Shown here one piece after another: positions 37,332 to 45,908 of a stretch of 64,000 nt of DNA. The notes beneath the pieces were generated by a model, which was given only the letters and a program-made list of their open reading frames with translations, had not been told where the DNA came from and ran no database searches. Each line of letters opens with the position of its first letter. The first letter of the stretch is position 1. The stretch covers positions 62,001 through 126,000 of the forward strand of contig JACPHJ010000093.1 of the NCBI GenBank assembly GCA_016188675.1, written 5' to 3'. This stretch comes from Planctomycetota bacterium (lineage in GTDB: Bacteria; Planctomycetota; Brocadiia; Brocadiales; Brocadiaceae). The translations under genes and the position numbers were made by a program.

Positions 37332-37463
37332 ATGGCGGTGAAAGAAAAAAAGTTGCCCGAATACGAAGCACCTGAAGTAACAACTTATACAGATGAAGAG
37401 ATTTTTGAGATGTTAGGACCGGCTCATACAGGGTCTGGACCTGGCAGTGGTAGTGTATTGTGA
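37332..37463 (+). CDS. Candidate RiPP precursor peptide
   Basis: 43 residues, starting at the ATG behind AAAGGGGG. The leader-like part MAVKEKKLPEYEAPEVTTY has a Y-x-x-P motif (YEAP, residues 11-14), as recognised by PqqD-type leader binders in lasso and related systems. Then come TDEEIFEMLGPAHTG and a small, flexible C-terminus GSGPGSGSVL, rich in Gly and Ser. A terminator lies 27 bases downstream, then the HPr-kinase-like gene. The C-terminal serines are possible kinase targets. There is no Cys, and the only acidic residues are upstream, so a classic lasso ring is doubtful. It could instead be a small secreted or anchor peptide. Confidence 0.72.
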   Translation: MAVKEKKLPEYEAPEVTTYTDEEIFEMLGPAHTGSGPGSGSVL

Positions 37464-37489
37464 TAGTAAATATTCGGGCAATAACCAAT

Positions 37490-37532
37490 AGGGGCTTGCT
37501 ATGGTTTTTACCAGTAAGCCCCTTTTCTTTTT
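37490..37532 (+). terminator. Intrinsic terminator after the precursor peptide
   Basis: A hairpin of GGGGCTTGCT and AGTAAGCCCC is followed by TTTTCTTTTT. It lies 27 bases after the peptide's stop. It would make the peptide transcript far more abundant than the downstream genes, as in many RiPP operons. Confidence 0.85.
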
Positions 37533-37542
37533 ATAAAATAGT

Positions 37543-38703
37543 ATGTCTGCTAGATCATTAACAGAAAAGACTTCTCTGTATCAAATAAACTTACGGTTTT
37601 TTGATGTTGACGTCACTATCAAATCGGACTGTAAAAGTTTTGTCGATTTGTTTTCTCAAATGTACCATAAATTTCTTGTAGATAGGCTACAAACGGACTC
37701 CAGATCAACAATAGAATTTGCTTTATTGGCCGAGCAGGATGATACATATAACGCACCGGTTATCGTTATCAATAATGAGATATGGCCGCTCAGTAACGCC
37801 AGATTATTTGACGGGTATGCCTATGAATGCGTCCTCAGTACGATAATCGCCAGGATTCAGAGTCATTTGTTACTCCACGCCGGAGTTGTTTCCCGGAATG
37901 GACAGGGTGTAATCATACTTGCAGATAGCGGATTCGGAAAGACGACACTGGTTATCGAGCTGGTGAAGCGCGGGTTTAAGTTTCTCTCTGATGAAATGGC
38001 CGCATTGGGAAGAACTGACGGGAGAGTACACCCATTCCCCAGATGTCTCTGGATTCGGAAAGGAACATTGGAACTGACCGGCATTGCTCAAAAATCCACA
38101 AATGCCCCACGATGGATGGGAAAAACGCTCCTGGATATCGAAGACATTGTGCCGGGCAGTTATAGGGAGACAACAAATGTTAATCATGTAATTATACTGC
38201 ATGATGATGCCAGGCCAGAGAATGGATTGCAGGACATAAGTGTATTAGTTGAACGGCTTGACAATTCGCTCCTTGCTTGCATAAATGAGATTGAAGGCGT
38301 TGAAAATGTGCGGGTGGAAAACATGCATGGTTATCCTCTGATAAAGTGTACAGCTGTTCGACCAACTTCTACCTTGGCTAAAATAGAATTATTTTGCAGG
38401 GAATTTCAGACACTGATGCTGAATGCTGGCAAAGGAAAAGAACATTATCCATCGTTTTCTTCCCCTGCAAGGCTTGAAGATATCCCTAAAAGTGAGGCAG
38501 TAGTATCGCTCCTGAAACGATTTCAGGGGGGATATATGTCGAAGGTGTTGCATGACGAATTTAGCGGGAACTCGATACCATTATTTTTAGAACTCTCTGC
38601 GATGATAGAAGGGGCTAAATGCTACCGGCTTTCTGTTGGACCGCTCAAGGATATGGCGGATTTAGTATGCGGCGTGGTTGGTGTGCAACATCAAGTTAAA
38701 TGA
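37543..38703 (+). CDS. HPr-kinase-like protein (RiPP/PqqD-associated type)
   Basis: 386 residues. A P-loop ADSGFGKTT lies at ~127-135, with the conserved His before it (LLHAGVV, H112) and SDEMAALG (~148-155) after it, in the order seen in HprK-type kinases. The first ~100 residues and the last ~150 do not match HPr kinase, so it is a divergent relative. Similar kinases act on lasso-peptide precursors (PadeK/ThcoK), phosphorylating a C-terminal serine. That is known for the family and inferred here from the neighbouring peptide with GSGS near its end. No HPr gene is nearby. Confidence 0.85.
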   Translation: MSARSLTEKTSLYQINLRFFDVDVTIKSDCKSFVDLFSQMYHKFLVDRLQTDSRSTIEFALLAEQDDTYNAPVIVINNEIWPLSNARLFDGYAYECVLSTIIARIQSHLLLHAGVVSRNGQGVIILADSGFGKTTLVIELVKRGFKFLSDEMAALGRTDGRVHPFPRCLWIRKGTLELTGIAQKSTNAPRWMGKTLLDIEDIVPGSYRETTNVNHVIILHDDARPENGLQDISVLVERLDNSLLACINEIEGVENVRVENMHGYPLIKCTAVRPTSTLAKIELFCREFQTLMLNAGKGKEHYPSFSSPARLEDIPKSEAVVSLLKRFQGGYMSKVLHDEFSGNSIPLFLELSAMIEGAKCYRLSVGPLKDMADLVCGVVGVQHQVK

Positions 38704-38796
38704 GAATCCAGCGGTTGTCTAACTGCTCTGTTTCCAACTTTGAAATTTCTATACGTTTAATTAGGGTTTTAAAAGTTAAAACCCAATGACTTTTTA

Positions 38797-38864
38797 CCCA
38801 CCCCTTTTCCCCTCCCAAGAGGGGACTTCTTAAATTCCCCTCTTGGGAGGGGAAAAGGGGTGGG
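38797..38864. repeat. Palindromic repeat, CCCCTCTTGGGAGGGG type
   Basis: Outer arms CCCACCCC and GGGGTGGG, with CCCCTCCCAAGAGGGG and CCCCTCTTGGGAGGGG inside. It is followed by a CCCCTTTTAGCAAAGGGGG inverted repeat near 38895. The rest of 38704-39036 shows no gene. Confidence 0.7.
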
Positions 38865-39036
38865 TTCCTTCCCGGGAGTGGCTTTCTTGCATTCCCCTTT
38901 TAGCAAAGGGGGAGCAAGGGAGATTTGGTTACTTAGTTGTTGTCGCTGACTATAGATTCACAGTCGTTCTTTATATTATTTTAAAAATATAGTTTATCTG
39001 TGTTTATCCGAGGCCGATGCAATTTTAAGGAAAAAT

Positions 39037-40095
39037 ATGATACCCGAAAACAAACTCCTCTTTCTCTGTACGAGGCAAAAATTTACTCCCGAACATAAAA
39101 ATATCCTGATTGCCCTGTACAGAGAGAAAAAAATTAAATGGGACGTCGTTTGGACCACCGCTCGACTACACGGCGTAGCGCCGTTGGTTTACAGGAATCT
39201 GCTGACATGTTTTCGTGAAGGCCTTAAAATACCACAGGAAGTAAATGAACGGTTCAAGCTTTGTTATTACAGCTCTATTGCCGCAGAAAAGCCAAGGTCT
39301 GAGAGGATAAAAGAGATACTGGCATTGGCAGATAACATGTCGGCTGATGTTATGCTGATAAAAGGGGTCGCTATGGATATCCTTGTGTATGAACACCCAT
39401 GGTACATGCTGCCCGGTGATATTGACCTGATTGTCATATCCAGGAAAAATGGCGTAACTGATAAAGAAAAAGAGGCGATTGTATCATCAATTCGCCGTCC
39501 GGGAATTGAATGTCAGTATCTCAATCACCACGATGTTGATATGGGAGGTTTGCTGCCGATAAACTTCCAGAATATGTGGGATAATGCAACAAGGATTGAT
39601 TTTATGGGATATGGCGCGTATGTGGTGTCGCCGGAAGACATGCTCCTGACTACCTGTATAAATAGTTGCAGGAAGAGATTTTTCAGGCTGAAATCCTTAT
39701 GCGACATTGCAGAAATTATAAATAAATACCGTAATTTAAACTGGGAAAAATTCGTCCGGGACGCATGGGCATATCAATGCAATAACATTGTTTACACGGC
39801 CCTTTTGATCACCAGAATGACGCTTGGCGCTGACATGCCTCAAGAGGTACTTGAGGAATTATCATACAGCGTATTAAAAAGCAAAATAAGCTACTGTTTG
39901 GCGCTCTGTTTTAGCCGGAACGTCCCCTTAACTTTCTTCTATCCGTACTTTGAAAGAGACACAGAAAAGAAGGTACTCAGAAAGATAAACATCTCATTAA
40001 TCTTACCCTACATAACGTATACACATTATCAGCTACGCGGGAAAGTAAATTCCGTTCAAAATACCGAACACAAGAGGTTTTTATTAAAATGGTAG
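39037..40095 (+). CDS. Nucleotidyltransferase-family protein (RiPP-associated type)
   Basis: 352 residues. MLIKGVAMDILVYE followed by MLPGDIDLIVISR near residues 118-146 matches the NTP_transf_5-type fold, where GDIDL supplies the metal-binding aspartates. Proteins of this family sit in lasso-peptide and PqqD/HprK-like clusters, where they may add nucleotide or phosphate groups to a peptide. A ribosome site AAGGAA is present. The start is 333 bases from the kinase stop, with repeats between. Target unknown. Confidence 0.82.
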   Translation: MIPENKLLFLCTRQKFTPEHKNILIALYREKKIKWDVVWTTARLHGVAPLVYRNLLTCFREGLKIPQEVNERFKLCYYSSIAAEKPRSERIKEILALADNMSADVMLIKGVAMDILVYEHPWYMLPGDIDLIVISRKNGVTDKEKEAIVSSIRRPGIECQYLNHHDVDMGGLLPINFQNMWDNATRIDFMGYGAYVVSPEDMLLTTCINSCRKRFFRLKSLCDIAEIINKYRNLNWEKFVRDAWAYQCNNIVYTALLITRMTLGADMPQEVLEELSYSVLKSKISYCLALCFSRNVPLTFFYPYFERDTEKKVLRKINISLILPYITYTHYQLRGKVNSVQNTEHKRFLLKW

Positions 40096-40112
40096 TTAAA
40101 CAGGTGCAAAAA

Positions 40113-43100
40113 ATGAAACATTTACAACAAAATATTCTGTGGAGCGTATTTTTTTCCACAGCCGTGTTTTTGATACTGGAAGGTGTTTATACCTCTCCGG
40201 TAACTGCACTGCCGTTATCTGAAGGACATCTGAAGGTATTACGGTCGGATGAACAGGTGATCGAACTGGAATTAAACGTTGATGATTTTCAGGTTGAAAC
40301 GATAAAACACGGCGGGCAAACGTATCAAAGGCTCGTTATTCCGGATATGGCGCAAAGCAACAGGCCCGGAATGCCGCAGATACCCATATATGGCACGCTG
40401 GTGGGTATTCCATGCATCGAAGGGGTTTCTGTGGAAATCCTGGATGCCGGATATGAAATGTTGAAGGGGTATCGTTTACTGCCATCACCGGAACCAAAGG
40501 TGATGGGAGACGTACTTACAGAGGGGGCGGAGGAAACCTTTGTTATTGATCGGAAGGTTTATACAACCGATGCCTTCTATCCTGGTAAGGCAGTAGAAAT
40601 AGGTTATACCGGCTATGTGCGGGATCAGGCGGTCGCCCAGGTGCAGTTCTATCCGGTACAGTATAACCCCGTTACCGGTGAGATATGTCTCTATCACCGC
40701 ATCCTTGCAAGGATTACATGGGATACGCCTCCATCCTCAAGTCATGACAGGACACAAAATGTTCATCCTGCTTATGAAAATGTATTAAAAAACACACTGA
40801 TAAACTATCATTCCCTGAAGCGTCCCTCACCCGCACATGTGGAAACCCACCACAGTAACCAAAGCGCTAAAAGTAGCGACAGTGGGAATGCAGTCACAAA
40901 TCTTAAAATCAGCGTTACTGAAAACGGCATATACAAAATTACGTATGACGACCTTACTTCCGCCGGGCTGGATTTAAGCGGTATAGACCCTTCAACAATC
41001 AGCATGAGCAATCGGGGAACCGATACCCCTATTCATGTGTATGGAGAAGCTGACGGTAAATTTGACACCTCTGATTACGTCCTTTTCTATGGCAGCGCTA
41101 CCGCAGGCATTTATACAAATGAAAATGTATACTGGCTGACAACGGGTGGGAAAAACGGCCAACGGATGAATACCCGCGATGGAATTCTTCATGGCAGTTC
41201 CACAACACCAACGTATTTTCCCGCCACGCTCCATGCGGAGGAAGACAGCCATTACTGGCAGGCAATACCCAATGGCAAAGGGAAAGACCACTGGTTCTGG
41301 GGTGATAAACTAAGCGCCCCTGCATCGGGCGAGTATACCTTTGTGGTTGATAATATCCTTTCAACAGACGGGACGGCAACCGTCCGGGTGCGATTGATGG
41401 GTTACACCAATGACAAAAGTGTTTCTCCTAACCACCATACAAAGATTTACCTTAACGGCACTGAGATAGACAACCGGCAGTGGGACGGCCAGATTATTTA
41501 CGACCATGAGGTATCCATTTCCCATTCATATTTGAACAACGGAACGAACACGGTCAAGATCGAAACCGTTGGCGATACCGGCGCCAGCACCGATCAGGTG
41601 TTTGTCAACTGGATAGAGGTTGATTATTTTGACACCTACACGGCGGAAGACGATAGCCTCTCGTTTGGCGTTCCTGAGTCCGGCGACTTTCATTTCAGGG
41701 TAACGGGATTCAGCAGCAGTGACGTGGAAGTCTTCGATGTAACCGATCAGGGAAATCCGGTGCGTATTACAAATACAACCGTTGTGAAAGAGGATGGCGC
41801 ATATACGCTGAAGTTTGAAGACACTGCGCATTCAGACACGCGGTATCTGGCGCTGACGTTGGAGCAGCGCAAATCAGCCGCAAGTATCAAGGCAGATCAG
41901 GCATCATCCTGGAAGTCGTCAGACAATGGGGCAGATTATATCATCATTACCCATGAAGATTTCTATGATGAATCGTTAGCGCTGGCAAATCACAGGAACG
42001 AGCGTGGATTAAGGGTAGTAACGGTTAAGGTTGAGGACATCTACGATGAGTTTAACTACGGCATATTTGACCCACAGGCCATTCGTGACTTTCTGTCGTA
42101 TGCGTACAGCAACTGGGTTGCCCCTGCACCTGTGTATGTTTTACTTGTTGGCGATGCGTGTCAGGATTACAAGGATAATCTCGATACTGGTACGGTCAAC
42201 TACGTACCATCCCAGATTGTTGAGACAGACCTGCTTGGAGAGACGCCTTCCGACAACTGGTTTGTTCTTGTAAGCGGCGATGACATCCTGCCGGACATGT
42301 ATATCGGGAGATTGAGCGCCCAGACGGAATCGCAGGTGGAAGACATGGTGAACAAGATTATATATTACGAACAGCACCCCCCGGAAAATTCGTGGAGCAA
42401 AAATGCCTTATTTGTGGCGGATGATGACGACTCGTCATTCGAAGACATTTCTGAAGAACTTGCGGGCATTTTACCTGAAGGCTACAAGGCGAATAAGGTT
42501 TACGTGGGTGATTATACATCGGATGAAAACCCTACAACGAACATCCAGAAGTATATCAACAAAGGGTGCCTGCTAGTGAATTATACGGGACACGGGGCGG
42601 TGGAGCGATGGGGATTGTGGAATGATAACAGCGAGGCGATCTTTAACAATTCCAGCGTGTCGGCGCTGGAAAATACTCAAAGATATCCTGTGGTGACGGT
42701 GGCAAATTGCCTGAATGGTTTTTTCCCCGGATACAAAACAAAGGTATCAATGGCAGAGCAGTTCCAGCGCCTTCAGAACAGGGGCGCTGTGGCCGTCTGG
42801 GCGCCTACGGGACTGAGTTACTCTTCCGGCCACCGGCTGCTCATGAAGGCGTTTTACGAGGCAATCTTCAACGACGGCAAGTATGGACTTGGCGCTGCTA
42901 CTACAGCAGCCAAAATAAATACCTATGAGCAAAACAGTTACTGGGGTGAACTGGTGGAGATGTTTGTGCTCTTCGGCGACCCCGCAATGGAATTGGGAGT
43001 ATCTTCCGGCTCAACATCGCAACTAACACTCATTTCTCCGAACGGCGGGGAGACCATAAATTCAGGATCAACCGTTTCCGTTCAGTGGGAAGCCCCCGAA

Positions 43101-43316
43101 GACATGGTTGCGTTTGCCCTTAAATATTCACTGAACAAAGGGCGTTCGTGGAAAAAGATAACGGGGAAGGCGACGGGCGCAAGTTACGACTGGAATGCGC
43201 CATCTGTAAAAGGGAATAAGAAGAAGTGCCTTGTGCAGATAACGGGATTTAACGCATCAGGCGAAAAAACGCAAGAAGACGTATCCGATGCGATGTTTAC
43301 GATAAAAGGGCGATAA
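40113..43316 (+). CDS. C25-family peptidase, gingipain/PorU-like
   Basis: About 1067 residues from the ATG at 40113 (AGGTG ahead). A signal segment (WSVFFSTAVFLILEGVY) precedes a C25-type propeptide, then ISVTENGIYKITYDDLTSAG, a motif typical of PorU/gingipain N-domains. The catalytic pair is H827 in NYTGHGAVERWG and C866 in TVANCLNGFF. A C-terminal sandwich has LISPNGGETINSGSTVSVQW. It lacks the shared Fn3-like domain, so it may act on proteins that have it. It begins inside the end of the nucleotidyltransferase gene's transcript. It could be simply a secreted protease. Confidence 0.88.
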   Translation: MKHLQQNILWSVFFSTAVFLILEGVYTSPVTALPLSEGHLKVLRSDEQVIELELNVDDFQVETIKHGGQTYQRLVIPDMAQSNRPGMPQIPIYGTLVGIPCIEGVSVEILDAGYEMLKGYRLLPSPEPKVMGDVLTEGAEETFVIDRKVYTTDAFYPGKAVEIGYTGYVRDQAVAQVQFYPVQYNPVTGEICLYHRILARITWDTPPSSSHDRTQNVHPAYENVLKNTLINYHSLKRPSPAHVETHHSNQSAKSSDSGNAVTNLKISVTENGIYKITYDDLTSAGLDLSGIDPSTISMSNRGTDTPIHVYGEADGKFDTSDYVLFYGSATAGIYTNENVYWLTTGGKNGQRMNTRDGILHGSSTTPTYFPATLHAEEDSHYWQAIPNGKGKDHWFWGDKLSAPASGEYTFVVDNILSTDGTATVRVRLMGYTNDKSVSPNHHTKIYLNGTEIDNRQWDGQIIYDHEVSISHSYLNNGTNTVKIETVGDTGASTDQVFVNWIEVDYFDTYTAEDDSLSFGVPESGDFHFRVTGFSSSDVEVFDVTDQGNPVRITNTTVVKEDGAYTLKFEDTAHSDTRYLALTLEQRKSAASIKADQASSWKSSDNGADYIIITHEDFYDESLALANHRNERGLRVVTVKVEDIYDEFNYGIFDPQAIRDFLSYAYSNWVAPAPVYVLLVGDACQDYKDNLDTGTVNYVPSQIVETDLLGETPSDNWFVLVSGDDILPDMYIGRLSAQTESQVEDMVNKIIYYEQHPPENSWSKNALFVADDDDSSFEDISEELAGILPEGYKANKVYVGDYTSDENPTTNIQKYINKGCLLVNYTGHGAVERWGLWNDNSEAIFNNSSVSALENTQRYPVVTVANCLNGFFPGYKTKVSMAEQFQRLQNRGAVAVWAPTGLSYSSGHRLLMKAFYEAIFNDGKYGLGAATTAAKINTYEQNSYWGELVEMFVLFGDPAMELGVSSGSTSQLTLISPNGGETINSGSTVSVQWEAPEDMVAFALKYSLNKGRSWKKITGKATGASYDWNAPSVKGNKKKCLVQITGFNASGEKTQEDVSDAMFTIKGR

Positions 43317-43426
43317 TGGCTCACCGTAAAGGCACGGAGGTTTCAAAGGAACCAGTCCTACATTTATAAATGGACAATTTCGTGGCCTTTCGCGGGCTGT
43401 TTCAGATGAATTTGAAAGGAGATGAT

Positions 43427-45142
43427 ATGAGAAATATAACAATGCGGTTATTTTACTTACTTACGATGATTTTCATTATTACACCTAAGATCTCCGCCTT
43501 AACGTGGGAAACAACAACGGTTGATAGCGGCGGCAATGTTGGCATTGACAACGACATCGCTGTTGATTCGTCAGACAAAGTACATATCAGCTATTACGAT
43601 TCCACCAATAAAAACCTTAAATATGCCACAAATAAGGATGGTTACTGGGCAGCCACAACCATTGGCAGCAGTACGGCAGACCTGGGGAAACGCACGTCAA
43701 TAGCAATAGACTCACAGGGCAAGGCGCATATCTCGTATTTTGACAATACAAGAAACAAAGTCATGTACGTTACCAATGGTGGAGGTTCGTGGGGAACGAC
43801 TACTATTGACTCTGCTAGTACGGATAATGGCTATAGTTCAATTGCAATAGATTCACTGGACAGCGTGCATATCAGTTACTCCTCTCAGGAACTTAAATAT
43901 GCCACAAACAAAACAGGCGCATGGGGGACAACGACTGTGGATAGTTCTGAGCCGTATGGCAACAAATACAACTCAATAGCGATTGATTCTTCTGACAACA
44001 TGCATATCAGTTATCGTGAGTATGAGGGCAACTTTATTCGAAGTCGTCTGAAATATGCGACTAACAAGACAGGCTTATGGGAAAAAATATATATTGAATA
44101 TCCCGGTTCTACAGGAACAAATGTTGGCGTGCGTAATTCAATAGCGGTGGATTCTGCCGACAACGTACATATCAGCTATGAACAAGCAGTTCTCAGGTAT
44201 GCCACCAATAAAACAGGAGAATGGGAAAAGACAACCATTTATAATGACACTGGCAATAATCATACTGAACCTAGCTCAATAGCATTGGATTCATCGAATA
44301 ATGTGCATATAAGCCACAATAATTATTCTGGTTCCGCTGGTAAACTCCTGTATACCACAAACAAAACTGGGGCTTGGGTAACAACAACACTGGATGATAC
44401 TGTTACTGTGGATGCAGTAACATCCATAGCAATAGACTCATTAGACAATATTCATATTAGCTACATCGACAGTACAAACGATGACCTTAAGTATGCAAAG
44501 ATATTTGGACCGCCAAAGGTAACAACCGAATCCGCAACGAATTTGACATCCACAACTGCCACATTGAATGGTGCCGTGCATCCCAACGGTTTGTCCACGT
44601 CTGTATGGTTCGAATATGATACCGATAGCGGTTCGCCTTACACACATTCAACCGCCTCACAATCTGTAAACAGCGGTGATTATATATCCGTAAATGAAGG
44701 CACAAGCGGATTACAGTCAAATACAACGTATTATTACAGGATAGCCGCATCAAACGGTGACGAGACGTCCTATGGGGACGAATTGTCGTTTAACACATTG
44801 TCTGAACCTACAGCCATTGAGATTATTTCATTTACTGCTGAGACAGATGGTAGCGATGCCGTAACACTCAAATGGGAAACAGCTACAGAAATTAACAATA
44901 CCGGTTTCAACCTCTATCGCTCCAGGATTAAAGACAACAATTACAAAAAGATTAACAATGGACTCATAGCCGCAAGAGGTAGTGAAACCGAGGGTGTTAG
45001 TTACAGCTATGTGGATACACCGCCTAGTCACGGGACGTATTATTACAAGTTGGAGGATGCAGATGTAAACGGTGTAAAAACATTGCATGGTCCGGTGAAA
45101 GTGAGGATAAGAGGCGAAGGAAGCGAGGCGAGGATGAGATGA
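43427..45142 (+). CDS. Secreted beta-propeller/Fn3 protein with shared C-terminal domain
   Basis: About 571 residues from the ATG at 43427 with AAAGGAG ahead. After the signal (LFYLLTMIFIITPKISA) come about seven repeats of the type SIAIDSxDxVHISY-LKYATNKxGxW, likely a propeller. Then a fibronectin-III-like module (ESATNLTSTTATLNGAVHP, GLSTSVWFEYDTDSG) and the shared C-terminal domain (IISFTAETDGSD, WETATEINNTGFNLYRS, YYYKLEDADVNG, LHGPVKVRI, tail SEARMR). The Fn3 module is closely like ones in the 52-kb gene. Probably a surface-binding protein. Confidence 0.85.
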   Translation: MRNITMRLFYLLTMIFIITPKISALTWETTTVDSGGNVGIDNDIAVDSSDKVHISYYDSTNKNLKYATNKDGYWAATTIGSSTADLGKRTSIAIDSQGKAHISYFDNTRNKVMYVTNGGGSWGTTTIDSASTDNGYSSIAIDSLDSVHISYSSQELKYATNKTGAWGTTTVDSSEPYGNKYNSIAIDSSDNMHISYREYEGNFIRSRLKYATNKTGLWEKIYIEYPGSTGTNVGVRNSIAVDSADNVHISYEQAVLRYATNKTGEWEKTTIYNDTGNNHTEPSSIALDSSNNVHISHNNYSGSAGKLLYTTNKTGAWVTTTLDDTVTVDAVTSIAIDSLDNIHISYIDSTNDDLKYAKIFGPPKVTTESATNLTSTTATLNGAVHPNGLSTSVWFEYDTDSGSPYTHSTASQSVNSGDYISVNEGTSGLQSNTTYYYRIAASNGDETSYGDELSFNTLSEPTAIEIISFTAETDGSDAVTLKWETATEINNTGFNLYRSRIKDNNYKKINNGLIAARGSETEGVSYSYVDTPPSHGTYYYKLEDADVNGVKTLHGPVKVRIRGEGSEARMR

Positions 45143-45254
45143 TTTTTAGAAGCAAGAGGGAGGACAGCCGGAAGGCAGAAGCTGGAGGCAAGCGATAAGA
45201 AGCGAGAAGAGGGGCAGTGGAGAATCAGAATGCTGGTTACGCTGAAAGCCGATT

Positions 45255-45447
45255 GATGGGGGCTGGAAAGTTTGTTTTTACGTAATACATCGAGGATTTC
45301 GGCGGTCTTTTGGGAATTACGTAAGCATAATACCAGATGTTAGTATCGATGAATATGAAATTAGTCAACATCTATCCGGGTATCTTTGATAAGTTCCTTG
45401 GATGTACGTGTAGGAAGAGTACCTTTAAGGTGGCTGTTGTTTTTTCA
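45255..45447 (-). pseudogene. Relic of a VapBC-type toxin-antitoxin pair
   Basis: On the minus strand, the end of an antitoxin reads GTLPTRTSKELIKDTRIDVD before its stop at 45361-45363; a TGA lies in frame upstream, so the gene is broken. A PIN-toxin start overlaps it at 45371, MLTNFIFIDTNIWYYAYV, with the DTNxW metal motif. A frameshift follows, seen as QKTAEILDVLRKNK in another frame. Only the junction of the old operon is left. Confidence 0.55.
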
Positions 45448-45566
45448 CAACCGATGGACGAAACGCGCCCAACAAACGGTTTAAACCGTTTAAACTGTTG
45501 AAACGACTTTGAGGTAGGTGCTCTGTCGCTTTACCCAGCCTTATATGCTGTATTTTTATTTCTATC

Positions 45567-45621
45567 AGGATGTACACTTTCGGGCTAATCCTCAAGGGCT
45601 TACTCGAATTCCAGTATTTAC
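45567..45621 (+). promoter_or_regulatory. 55-bp conserved element, copy g
   Basis: Begins AGGATGTACACTTTCGGG, has GCTAATCCTC and GGGCTTACTCGAATTCC, and ends AGTATTTAC. It is 287 bases ahead of the RHS gene and in its direction. An AAACCG dyad like that at 22579 lies upstream at 45478. Confidence 0.55.
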
Positions 45622-45660
45622 ATTATATGAGGAAAGTGTAAGATTTTTGAAAATATAGTA

Positions 45661-45713
45661 CCTAAATTCTGCAAATGACTTTCGCATAGCGAAAGTCATT
45701 TGCAGAATTTAGG
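45661..45713. repeat. Perfect palindrome with 25-bp arms
   Basis: Arms CCTAAATTCTGCAAATGACTTTCGC and its exact complement flank a 3-base loop (given as CCTAAATTCTGCAAATGACT plus TTCGC). A decayed copy lies at 59134-59185. It could be a mobile palindrome or a strong bidirectional hairpin. In the gap 45143-45908 I also see the VapBC relic and copy g. Confidence 0.9.
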
Positions 45714-45908
45714 TTTAATTTTAAAATAGCCATTGGCAAGACAGGCATTTTGCCTGATCCTGTAAATAAGAGTCCATGCGGTAAGGCAAAGATTCTAGTC
45801 CTAAAACAAGCGATGATTTTTGAGCATTTGATGACAACAGCGTCATTTTTTGGCATCGGCGCTTTTGGTTCTGACATATATTTAAAATAGTGCAAAGAGA
45901 TATAAATT

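Noticed and set aside
40113-43316. A full type IX secretion system
   Set aside because: Only the C25 peptidase and the Fn3-like domain recall it; no Por/Gld core gene is in the window.
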